This document shows positions 1 to 6,798 of a DNA stretch of 48,611 nucleotides, piece after piece. The position numbers and the translations under genes are program-made. Source of the DNA: Acidobacteriota bacterium. Lineage in GTDB: Bacteria > Acidobacteriota > Terriglobia > Terriglobales > Acidobacteriaceae. The stretch lies in NCBI GenBank assembly GCA_018268775.1, contig JAFDVV010000005.1:9056-57666 (forward strand), in the 5' to 3' direction. Position 1 is the stretch's first letter; each line of letters starts with the position of its first letter. The notes under the pieces are model-generated. The model searched no databases. It was not told where the DNA came from and saw only the letters and a list, made by a program, of their open reading frames with translations.

Positions 1-71
1 GCGAGGCAGGGATCGAACCTGCAACCCCGAGCTTAGAAGGCTCGTGCTCTATCCGATTGAGCTACTCGCCC
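1..71 (-). tRNA. tRNA-Arg (anticodon UCU), 3' end cut by window edge
   Basis: Read on the minus strand, the 5' acceptor GGGCGAG begins at 71. The anticodon stem CGAGC/GCTCG encloses loop CTTCTAA, giving anticodon TCT (Arg, AGA codons). A T-loop of the GGTTCGATCC type is present. The matching acceptor strand CTCGC runs into base 1, so the last acceptor bases, the discriminator and CCA lie outside the window. Confidence 0.93.
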
Positions 72-157
72 ACACCTGGCCGAAGCGTCCCGCTTCGATG
101 GGCTGCTTCCTGTCTTCATTCTAAATGAGCGATGTGCGGCGGCGTCCGCACTAAAGC

Positions 158-751
158 CTAATTCACTGCGAAGGCACGGCTGCGAAGGAGCGTGGCAACG
201 TCGTTCAGGGCCGCTCCCCAATTCTGTTCGGCGGCTTCGCGGGTGTGTCCCGCTGCCTTGATGTAAAGGCTGATGGCGAAGCCCTCCTGTGGGCCGGTCA
301 GGTCCACAAGCGCGGGCCGCAGTACGCACTCCAGCACCGAGTAGTGATGGTCGAGTGGTGTTGCCAGTCGCGCGATCCGGTGCATGAGTTGCTCGTGCTG
401 ATGGAACGAGACGAAGACCGACCGCTCACGCCAGATGAGATCGATATAGCTGGCGATACCCACAGGCGCGTCTTCGCGGACCAGGTCAAGCTCGGTGCGC
501 AATGCATCCAGGTCGTCGTCCGGCATCTTCCATACATCGCATTTTGCGCTGAAGACGGGCGACCGGGGAGCATTGAGAGCGCGCAGGGCATGCAGAAGCG
601 GCGGATGTTGCGCCACCTCTTCGAGCCAATCGAGGTCGTCGGGGTTTTCGCGCAGGTCGATGAAGTGGCGGGCCGGGTCGGCAGGATCGCTCCACGGGAC
701 GACGAGGACGGGATCGTCGGCACCACATTCAACGGTCCAGTCGGAGAGCAT
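158..751 (-). CDS. Conserved-looking hypothetical protein, 197 aa
   Basis: I do not recognise this family. The 197-residue protein is acidic and mostly soluble, with no signal peptide or membrane segment. It is rich in Trp, His and Asp; its N-terminus reads MLSDWTVECG and is followed by an amphipathic helical region with DLDWLEEVAQ. The start is ATG at 751 behind a weak GAGAG. It lies 38 bases downstream of the YheT-like hydrolase on the same strand and probably ends the DUF72-YheT transcription unit. The opposite strand also has long open frames, but the codon pattern and operon position favour this strand. Function unknown. Confidence 0.6.
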   Translation of the reverse strand: MLSDWTVECGADDPVLVVPWSDPADPARHFIDLRENPDDLDWLEEVAQHPPLLHALRALNAPRSPVFSAKCDVWKMPDDDLDALRTELDLVREDAPVGIASYIDLIWRERSVFVSFHQHEQLMHRIARLATPLDHHYSVLECVLRPALVDLTGPQEGFAISLYIKAAGHTREAAEQNWGAALNDVATLLRSRAFAVN

Positions 752-789
752 CTCTCTATCTTATCTGTTGAAGTGGTCTGGCAATGGGA

Positions 790-1833
790 TCAGGCATGTT
801 CGAGCAGGAAACGCAGCAGCGTGTGTTCGGCCCAGTAGCCGTCGTAGCCGGTGGCAACGTGAGACGCGGCAAGAAAGGCGCAGTGGCCGCCGTGGGCGGT
901 CTCGGTAAAGGTGATGTGAGAATTTGCCGCAATCAGCGCGCGCGTCTCCGGGGTGATGCGTATGAAGGGATCGTCGGCCGCGTTGAGGATCAGCGCAGGT
1001 ACGGCGATGCGGTCGAGCACGCGCGCGCTGGCGGCGCGGAAGTAGTAGTCGTCCGCCCCATTGAAGCCGGAGTAGAAGGCGTTGATCTGCTCGTCGAACT
1101 CGCGAATGGAGCGAACGCCGTCGGCGCGATCGGGATCGTAGGCCTGCGGAAAGAGTGCGACCTTGCGCCGATACCGCGCGAGTAGCGCGCGTATGAACCT
1201 GGCCTCGTAGATGCGATTTTGCAAGGCGTGCAGCGCGTCGGCGGAAGGGCCGAGGTCGATAACGGGTGAGACTCCGATTACGGAACGCAACTGTCGCGGC
1301 GCGGTCTGGCCGAGCTCTCCCGCCAGCTTCAGCACCAGGTTGCCGCCCATGGAATAGCCGATGAGAGAGATCGAACTCAGCGCTTGCTGCACGACGAAGT
1401 GGCGCATCACGGCCCCGACGTCGGCCGACAGACCCGAATGGTAGAGCGTCGGTGTCTCCGCCTCCGTTCCACCGCAGTTGCGCATATTCATGCGAATGAC
1501 ATTTCCGCCTGCCCGCCACAGCTTGTTGGCGTTGCCAATGACGTACTGCGAATCGGACGAGCCTTCGAGGCCGTGGACGATGATGGCCGTTGGACGCGAC
1601 GCCCTTACCTCCGCAGGTTGCCAATGACAGTCGCAGCGCACACGGCTGGCGATCTGACCGCCAATAGCGGGGGCGACCTCGACGAGAACGGTTTCGGCAG
1701 AGGGAAGCGAGTTGGCTCGTGGTAGAAAGTTGCCGAGGATCGTCTGAAGATGGCCGTTTGTAACAAAGCGACGCGGGGCGAAGTTCGTTGCGTGTGCTGT
1801 GTGGCCTGCGATGGACTCGAGTGCGGTTGCCAT
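790..1833 (-). CDS. YheT-type alpha/beta-hydrolase (UPF0017 family)
   Basis: Predicted cytoplasmic alpha/beta-hydrolase of the YheT/ABHD1-3 group, which act as esterases or lipases of uncertain substrate. The N-terminus carries the family signature FVTNGHLQTI (residues 23-32). The oxyanion region IIVHGLEGSS follows near 84-93, then the nucleophile elbow GYSMGGN with Ser161. A late AADDPF supplies the acid and HGGHCAF the histidine. Length (347 aa) is normal. Its ATG at 1833 directly abuts the stop codon of the upstream DUF72 gene, so the two are almost certainly co-transcribed and translationally coupled. The substrate cannot be read from sequence. Confidence 0.88.
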   Translation of the reverse strand: MATALESIAGHTAHATNFAPRRFVTNGHLQTILGNFLPRANSLPSAETVLVEVAPAIGGQIASRVRCDCHWQPAEVRASRPTAIIVHGLEGSSDSQYVIGNANKLWRAGGNVIRMNMRNCGGTEAETPTLYHSGLSADVGAVMRHFVVQQALSSISLIGYSMGGNLVLKLAGELGQTAPRQLRSVIGVSPVIDLGPSADALHALQNRIYEARFIRALLARYRRKVALFPQAYDPDRADGVRSIREFDEQINAFYSGFNGADDYYFRAASARVLDRIAVPALILNAADDPFIRITPETRALIAANSHITFTETAHGGHCAFLAASHVATGYDGYWAEHTLLRFLLEHA

Positions 1834-2631
1834 CTAGCTCTGCGCCTGCCTGCCGAGCGCCGCGAGAAACGAGACGGCGTTGAGCGCTCCGGTTGGCTCG
1901 TCTTCGTGCTTGAAGTAGATATACGTGTCGCGCTGCCTGGCCAGGGCGGAGAAGCGCGCGGCGAACGCCTCAATCTCGGCCTGTGTGTATGCTCCAGTAC
2001 GGCGCAGACGGAAGCTGGTGTGGGTGGCGGCTGTATGAACTTCGGGTGTAGCGAAGCCGTCGCTCTCGGCGATGCAGAGCGCAGCGTTATGCGCGCGCAG
2101 CACATCGTAGATATCGTCGGCGAACCAGGACTCGTGGCGGAACTCGAACGCGATCGAGGGTGCACCCGCGGCACGCAATGCAGGTGCGGCGAGGAAGGTG
2201 GTCAGCCGCGCAAGGTCGGCCTTCATATTCGGCGGTAGTTGAAAGAGCAGCAGGCCGAGCTTGCCCGCCTGCCGTACGGGCTCCAGCGTCGAAACGAAGT
2301 AGGCCACGTCGGATTCAACATTTGCCAGCCGCTTGATGTGGGTGATGCGCTGCGGTGCCTTGAAGCTGAAGCGAAAAAAATCGGGCGTGGCTGCAAGCCA
2401 GTTCTCAAGCATCGTCGCCGTCGGAAGCGCGCGGAAGGTGTAGTTGACCTCAACCGAGCTGAGCTGCGTCGAATAGTATTCGAGGAAACGCTTTGCGGGG
2501 AGCTTGCCGGGATAAAACGCCGGCTTCCACGCGGGATAGGCCCATCCCGAAGTCCCGGCGAAGATACGCGAGGCCGCAGCCGCCTGCGCTGTTGCTGAGC
2601 CTGGGAGTGCGTCTTGGGGGGCGCGGGGCAA
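1834..2631 (-). CDS. DUF72 family protein (YecE-like)
   Basis: DUF72 proteins form a TIM-barrel-like fold of unknown biochemical role. The diagnostic start IFAGTSGWAYPAW is at about residues 23-35, followed by FYPGKLPAKRFLEYYS and the SSVEVNYTF strand. Later come FSFKAPQRITH, LLFQLPPN and IAFEFRHESWF, all typical of the family. The C-terminal YIYFKHEDEPTGAL matches the usual YVYFNN-type end. Length is 265 aa. The assigned start codon is TTG at 2631 with a poor ribosome site; no better in-frame start lies upstream of the GTSGW motif. It is the first gene of the run leading to the YheT-like gene. Confidence 0.87.
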   Translation of the reverse strand: MPRAPQDALPGSATAQAAAASRIFAGTSGWAYPAWKPAFYPGKLPAKRFLEYYSTQLSSVEVNYTFRALPTATMLENWLAATPDFFRFSFKAPQRITHIKRLANVESDVAYFVSTLEPVRQAGKLGLLLFQLPPNMKADLARLTTFLAAPALRAAGAPSIAFEFRHESWFADDIYDVLRAHNAALCIAESDGFATPEVHTAATHTSFRLRRTGAYTQAEIEAFAARFSALARQRDTYIYFKHEDEPTGALNAVSFLAALGRQAQS

Positions 2632-2674
2632 AGAGAGATCCGCTAAGTGCTCGGTGGAGTCCGAAAAGGATGTT

Positions 2675-2750
2675 TGGGGCGGCTAGTGGGGTTCGAACCC
2701 ACGACATCCGCTGCCACAGAGCGGCGTTCTGCCACTGAACTATAGCCGCC
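2675..2750 (-). tRNA. tRNA-His (anticodon GUG), CCA encoded
   Basis: On the minus strand the gene starts GGCGGCTATAG at 2750. The anticodon stem CCGCT/AGCGG holds loop CTGTGGC, giving GTG. The acceptor forms eight pairs, including the G-1:C73 pair that marks histidine tRNAs (bases 2750 and 2678). The terminal CCA is encoded at 2675-2677. Confidence 0.96.
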
Positions 2751-2824
2751 ACACTGGTTTAAATTGTAGCATCATAGCGAGGTTTGCGGAGAAATTGTCC
2801 TCCGGTCCCCAAACGGATATCAGG

Positions 2825-3364
2825 ATGCACTCTCATGCCCAGCCCGAACTAGTCTCTCCCCGCGTTCGCCGCGCCAAGGGGATCTTCGACGATGAGAACC
2901 TCGACCTTCTCTCGCATGTGCTCGACGACTTCATCAGGATTCCCGGCACCTCCATCCGCTTCGGGCTCGACGGCATCGTCGGCGCGGTTCCGGGAATCGG
3001 AGATGTCATCGGCGGAATCGCCTCGTGCATCATCATTCTGGCCGCATGGATTCGCGGCGTGCCCTATGTCACCGTGGCGCGTATGGTAGCCAATGTGGGC
3101 ATCGAGGTTGTGGTGGGATCGATCCCCATCATCGGAGACATGTTCGACATCGCCTGGCGCGCCAACCGGCGAAACTACGCGTTGCTGACCGGAAGCCTGT
3201 ATGAGCCACGAAAGCACAGCATCAGGAGCTGGATATTCCTCGGCGTCCTCTGTGCGCTGCTCTTCGTCATCATGATGCTTCCGATGCTGTTATTGGCGTG
3301 GCTGGCAAACGGGCTGATGCACCAGCTCTTCGGGGTTAATGTCCAGTTTCATACCTGGTTTTAG
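2825..3364 (+). CDS. DUF4112 membrane protein
   Basis: Small inner-membrane protein of the DUF4112 family, function unknown. The family pattern is clear: LDDFIRIPGTSIRFGLDGIVGAVPGIGDV, shown here as two halves around IRFGLDG, then a first hydrophobic segment IGGIASCIIILAAWI. A repeat of the motif follows, VVVGSIPIIGDMFDIAWRAN RRN, before a C-terminal membrane segment LGVLCALLFVIMMLPMLLLA. I place the start at ATG 2825. An in-frame TTG at 2795 would add ten residues, but its GGAG is only three bases away. The gene sits between tRNA-His and tRNA-Pro and ends 35 bases before the latter. Confidence 0.82.
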   Translation: MHSHAQPELVSPRVRRAKGIFDDENLDLLSHVLDDFIRIPGTSIRFGLDGIVGAVPGIGDVIGGIASCIIILAAWIRGVPYVTVARMVANVGIEVVVGSIPIIGDMFDIAWRANRRNYALLTGSLYEPRKHSIRSWIFLGVLCALLFVIMMLPMLLLAWLANGLMHQLFGVNVQFHTWF

Positions 3365-3399
3365 GCCTGTTGCCGAGGATGCGATAAACTGAAGTCAGT

Positions 3400-3476
3400 C
3401 GGGGCGTAGCGCAGTCTGGTAGCGCATCTGCTTTGGGAGCAGAGGGTCGGGGGTTCGAATCCCTCCGCCCCGACCA
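3400..3476 (+). tRNA. tRNA-Pro (anticodon UGG), CCA encoded
   Basis: Starts CGGGGCGTAGCGCAG. The anticodon stem TCTGC/GCAGA holds loop TTTGGGA, giving TGG. The T-arm contains GGGTTCGAATCC and the acceptor closes with CGCCCCG, A73 and an encoded CCA ending at 3476. Its 3' end directly touches a degraded recombinase, suggesting it served as an integration target. Confidence 0.97.
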
Positions 3477-3838
3477 TTCTTCAGATTTGGCCCTTTTTGA
3501 GATGATCTCGAAGGGCTTTCTGTATACAGGCATTACACTTACGGCGTCTACGTCGCAGTTCGAAAATAGCATTCTGAGCAATTTGGCCTTTTCTGTGGAA
3601 TTCTGCGAAACATACAGTAAATAGGCCTTAGACTATTTGCGCGTTCGAAAATCCTTTGGGCATCCAGGCGCGGTCGCTGGTTTCGGCATTTTTGAGGCCA
3701 TCAATCGCCATTCTGACCTGCTGCTCTTCCATGCGCCAATCGTTCATCTTCCGTTTCCAGAAGTCTTCCTGCCGTCGAGCTTGTCGGTGTAGGCGTCGTC
3801 CATTCGGTTGCGAATGGCCGTCAATCGAGCTTCAAGGG
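3474..3838 (-). pseudogene. Serine site-specific recombinase, C-terminal relic
   Basis: Piecing together three reading frames on the minus strand gives a recognisable C-terminal part of a large serine recombinase. The pieces are LEARLTAIRNRMDDAYTDKL (to about 3775), then DFWKRKMNDWRMEEQQVRMA, then LDAQRIFERA and YLLYVSQNSTEKAKLLRML, and finally VDAVSVMPVYRKPFEII to EEW. At least two or three frameshifts separate them, and the resolvase domain is missing entirely. The last codon (Trp) is formed by the CCA of tRNA-Pro, so the gene read straight into the tRNA 3' end, as integrated elements often do. Inactive. Confidence 0.75.
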
Positions 3839-3841
3839 GGG

Positions 3842-4074
3842 ACGCTCCGCGTTCGAAGGAACTTGTTCTCTACTGTGCTCGCCACACGTTCGCAGCAAAG
3901 ATAATGGGGGTTACGGGTGATGTATCGCTCGTCATGCGCGTCCTGGGTCATTCCAGCGTGCAGACAGCAATGATCTACCAGCATCCGAGTCTCGAAACAG
4001 CACGCAACGTAGTGAATGAAAATCAGTTGTCTACGCTGTCACGCCACAATCCACGTCACACGGCTGTGATGTGA
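3842..4074 (+). pseudogene. Tyrosine recombinase (phage-type integrase), C-terminal relic
   Basis: Only the last quarter of a tyrosine recombinase remains. It contains YCARHTFAAK (Arg of the second catalytic box, with Tyr where many families have His), VMRVLGHSS, and MIYQHP carrying the nucleophile Tyr. The first catalytic Arg and the core-binding domain are absent. The readable frame can be extended back to ATG 3808, but residues before about 3842 come from the inverted serine-recombinase relic. It ends 30 bases from the 3' end of tRNA-Thr, the usual position of an integrase beside its attachment site. Confidence 0.75.
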
Positions 4075-4104
4075 GTAAGGAAGGTTGTAAGTTATTGAAG
4101 AGAA

Positions 4105-4180
<76 letters not shown>

Positions 4181-4328
4181 ATCGCCGTGGAGTTTCGCCG
4201 AACGGCCACCCGCACATCGGCCAGGAAACTCCTTGGTTCCATCTGTAAGTTTACCGGGATTGTTTCTCGCGCGCAACGGCCCTCCGCCTTACGATAATTT
4301 CCACGGATCGTTTAGCCTCATAACCATC

Positions 4329-5501
4329 ATGAGCATCTTTGCAGGAAAATTTACTCTGCCGTTGTTGCAACGGGTTGCCAGTGTGGCGTTCGCCGCCGCA
4401 GTCTTTGGCGCATCGAGCCTCCACGCAGTTGCAGCCGAAAGAAAAGAGATCATCGGCTACGTCTTTCCCCAGGACCGCGTACTGGCACCGGCTGAAGTCG
4501 CGGGCAACAAGCTGACGCGCATCAACTATGCCTTCGCCAACATTAAGGGCGGAGAGATCGTCCCCGGCTTCTCGCACGACGAAGAGAACTTCGCCATCCT
4601 CAACGCGCTCAAGCGCGACAATCCGTCGTTGAAGGTCCTCGTCTCGGTCGGAGGCTGGACCTGGTCGAGCGGTTTCTCCGATGCAGCGCTTACGCGCCAG
4701 TCGCGCACCCGGTTCATCGAGAGCGCTGTGCGCTTCGTCGAGCGCTACAAGCTCGACGGCCTCGACATCGACTGGGAGTATCCAGGACAGGTCGGCAACG
4801 GCAACGTCTTCCGCCCCGAGGACAAGCACAACTTCACGCTGCTGCTGGCCGAACTGCGCCAGCGCTTCGACCGGGAGCAGCCACGGCTGCATCGCAAGCT
4901 GCTGACCTCCATCGCCACCGGTGCCTCCGCAAAGTTTCTCGATAACACCGAGATGGACAAGGTGCAGCATTACGTCGACAGCATCAACCTGATGACCTAC
5001 GACTTCTACGTTGGCGGCCCGGCCACAGGACACGACGCGCCCTTGTTTCGCAATGCGGCAGACCCGAAGCGCGGCTCTGCCGACGGGGTGGTCAAGCTGT
5101 ATCTTCAGGCCGGAGTCTCTCCGCGAAAGATCGTCCTCGGTGTTCCCTTCTACGGCAGAAGCTGGGGCGAGGTGCCGGACGTTAACCACGGTCTGTTTCA
5201 GCCGGGCAAGGCAGCCAAGGGAGTCCACTTCTCCTACCCGCAGCTTCCCGACTTGCTGGCGACCGGCTTCTCCCGCTACTGGGACGCGGAGGCCGGAGTG
5301 CCGTATCTCTACAATCCGGAGACGAAGGTCTTCGTCACCTACGAGGACCCGCAGTCGCTCGCGGGCAAGTGTCAGTATGTGACCGAACAGGGGCTGGGCG
5401 GCATGATGTTCTGGGAGTACTTCAACGACACAACCGGCATTCTTCTGGACGCGGTTTACGCGGGAATGTCGTCACACGCAGCCTACGGGGGCTCCAACTA
5501 G
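4329..5501 (+). CDS. Glycoside hydrolase family 18 chitinase, secreted
   Basis: Hydrolyses beta-1,4 links in chitin or related GlcNAc polymers outside the cytoplasm. Starting at ATG 4329 gives 390 residues with an N-terminal export signal of hydrophobic VASVAFAAAVFGAS, cleaved near HAVAA. The GH18 barrel shows IIGYVFPQ, the SVGGWTWSSGF strand, and the catalytic DGLDIDWEYP motif whose Glu150 is the proton donor. Later MTYDFYVGG, GVPFYGRSW and GGMMFWEY complete the substrate cleft. A frame continues upstream to 4233, but it would hide the signal peptide behind 32 extra residues. The stop abuts the start of the NagX-like acyltransferase gene, implying a chitin/GlcNAc function for the pair. Confidence 0.92.
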   Translation: MSIFAGKFTLPLLQRVASVAFAAAVFGASSLHAVAAERKEIIGYVFPQDRVLAPAEVAGNKLTRINYAFANIKGGEIVPGFSHDEENFAILNALKRDNPSLKVLVSVGGWTWSSGFSDAALTRQSRTRFIESAVRFVERYKLDGLDIDWEYPGQVGNGNVFRPEDKHNFTLLLAELRQRFDREQPRLHRKLLTSIATGASAKFLDNTEMDKVQHYVDSINLMTYDFYVGGPATGHDAPLFRNAADPKRGSADGVVKLYLQAGVSPRKIVLGVPFYGRSWGEVPDVNHGLFQPGKAAKGVHFSYPQLPDLLATGFSRYWDAEAGVPYLYNPETKVFVTYEDPQSLAGKCQYVTEQGLGGMMFWEYFNDTTGILLDAVYAGMSSHAAYGGSN

Positions 5502-6713
5502 ATGCCAACCGCCACTGCGCAGGCCCCGCGCGTCGTCTCGATCGACGTGTTCCGCGGTCTCACGATGATCGTCATGATCTTTGTCAACGATCTTGCCTCG
5601 GTCAAGGGCCTGCCCTGGTGGACTTATCACGCACCGACGCGCGTCGACGCCATGACCTACGTCGACATGGTCTTCCCCGCCTTCCTCTTTATTCTCGGTA
5701 TGGCCATACCGCTGGCGACGGAGCAGCGACTGCGCAAAGACCCCTCCGTGCCTCGTCTGTGGCTTCACATCCTGCTCCGTTCGGTCTCGCTGCTGGTGCT
5801 TGGCCTGATCCTCACCAATGCGGGCGCAGGCAGCCGCGAGTTGATGCACATCGGCCCGCAGGCCTGGGCCATCGTCGCTCTGCTTGGCGCGGTGCTCTTC
5901 CTCATGGCGTATCCAAAGTCGGAGAGGTACCGGACCATTTTCACCGCCCTGCGCTACACAGGACTGGCCGTTGTGGTTGCGATGTTCGCCGTCTTCCGCC
6001 GCGTAACGAAAGACGGCGACGTGGCGTGGATCAGAACGGCATACCCGGAGATTCTCGGCCTGCTGGCGTTCGCCTACTTCTGCGTCTGCCTGCTGTATAT
6101 ACCGACGCGCCGCTGGCGATGGGCATCGCTTGCGTGGTTCGTTCTGCTCACTGCCTTTTGCGCGGCGTGTACTGCAAAGTGGATCACGTTTCCTTCGCAC
6201 ACGTCCCTCTACATGTGGCCGTTCGACAATGGATCGTCGGCCTCGCTCGCCATGGCCGGGGTTGCAACGTCTATCGTCTTCGTAGGCCCGCACAGTTCGC
6301 GCTGGCCCTCGTTCTTCGACAAAGCGAAGTTTGCGCTGCCCTTCGCGGCCGCCGCGCTGTTGGCAGGCTGGCTGCTGACTCCGCTCGGCATCTCGAAGAA
6401 CCGCGCGACGCCGGCATGGTGCCTCTACAGCGTGGGTTGCTTCGTTCTGATCTTCACCCTGCTTTACTGGATATGCGATGTGAAGCGGCGCACGCGGTGG
6501 GCCAGCTTTACACGCGCTCCCGGCGCCAACACGCTGCTGACCTATCTACTGCCCGATCTGTGGTACTTCCTCATCGGCACACTAGGCATCACCTGGTTCC
6601 AGAACCACTTTGCCTGGGGAATGCCGGGTGTCATCCGCGCAACAATCTTCACTACCGCGATGGTCTCCATCGCCGCGTTGTTTGCGCGCTGGAAGCTGCG
6701 GCTACAGCTTTAG
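5502..6713 (+). CDS. NagX-like membrane acyltransferase (DUF5009 / heparan-alpha-glucosaminide N-acetyltransferase family)
   Basis: Multi-pass inner-membrane protein of 403 residues, related to the HGSNAT/NagX group. That family is linked to acetylation of glucosamine residues or to uptake of GlcNAc oligomers; here the link is by context. The N-terminal signature is VVSIDVFRGLTMIVMIFVND (residues 11-30), followed by YVDMVFPAFLFILGMAIPL, which holds the family Asp and the second membrane segment. About ten hydrophobic stretches follow, ending with FTTAMVSIAALFARWKLRLQL. ATG 5502 follows the chitinase stop with no gap, so translation is probably coupled. Confidence 0.85.
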   Translation: MPTATAQAPRVVSIDVFRGLTMIVMIFVNDLASVKGLPWWTYHAPTRVDAMTYVDMVFPAFLFILGMAIPLATEQRLRKDPSVPRLWLHILLRSVSLLVLGLILTNAGAGSRELMHIGPQAWAIVALLGAVLFLMAYPKSERYRTIFTALRYTGLAVVVAMFAVFRRVTKDGDVAWIRTAYPEILGLLAFAYFCVCLLYIPTRRWRWASLAWFVLLTAFCAACTAKWITFPSHTSLYMWPFDNGSSASLAMAGVATSIVFVGPHSSRWPSFFDKAKFALPFAAAALLAGWLLTPLGISKNRATPAWCLYSVGCFVLIFTLLYWICDVKRRTRWASFTRAPGANTLLTYLLPDLWYFLIGTLGITWFQNHFAWGMPGVIRATIFTTAMVSIAALFARWKLRLQL

Positions 6714-6773
6714 ATTGTTCTCGTGAAGGTGCAGCACGGGCGATCTCAGGGCCAACGGCCCGTAATATCCTAG

Positions 6774-6792
6774 CCTGGGCCGAAGGCCCAGG
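6774..6792. terminator. Likely bidirectional hairpin terminator
   Basis: A perfect inverted repeat, CCTGGGCC-gaa-GGCCCAGG, lies between the convergent acyltransferase and RNase R genes. A smaller repeat, GGGCC-aac-GGCCC, lies at 6749-6761. T-tracts are weak, so function as a Rho-independent terminator is inferred from position and stem strength. Confidence 0.5.
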
Positions 6793-6798
6793 TAAGTC

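Noticed and set aside
245..838. 197-codon plus-strand frame opposite the first hypothetical gene
   Set aside because: Considered because both strands are open. The minus-strand frame is in line with the DUF72-YheT unit and has the more protein-like composition; the plus frame was not supported.
761..1624. 287-codon minus-strand frame overlapping the YheT-like gene
   Set aside because: Very Arg-rich shadow; the overlapping frame carries the catalytic GYSMGGN and HGLEG motifs.
2450..2752. Short frames across tRNA-His
   Set aside because: They are translations of the tRNA gene and its flanks, with no independent support.
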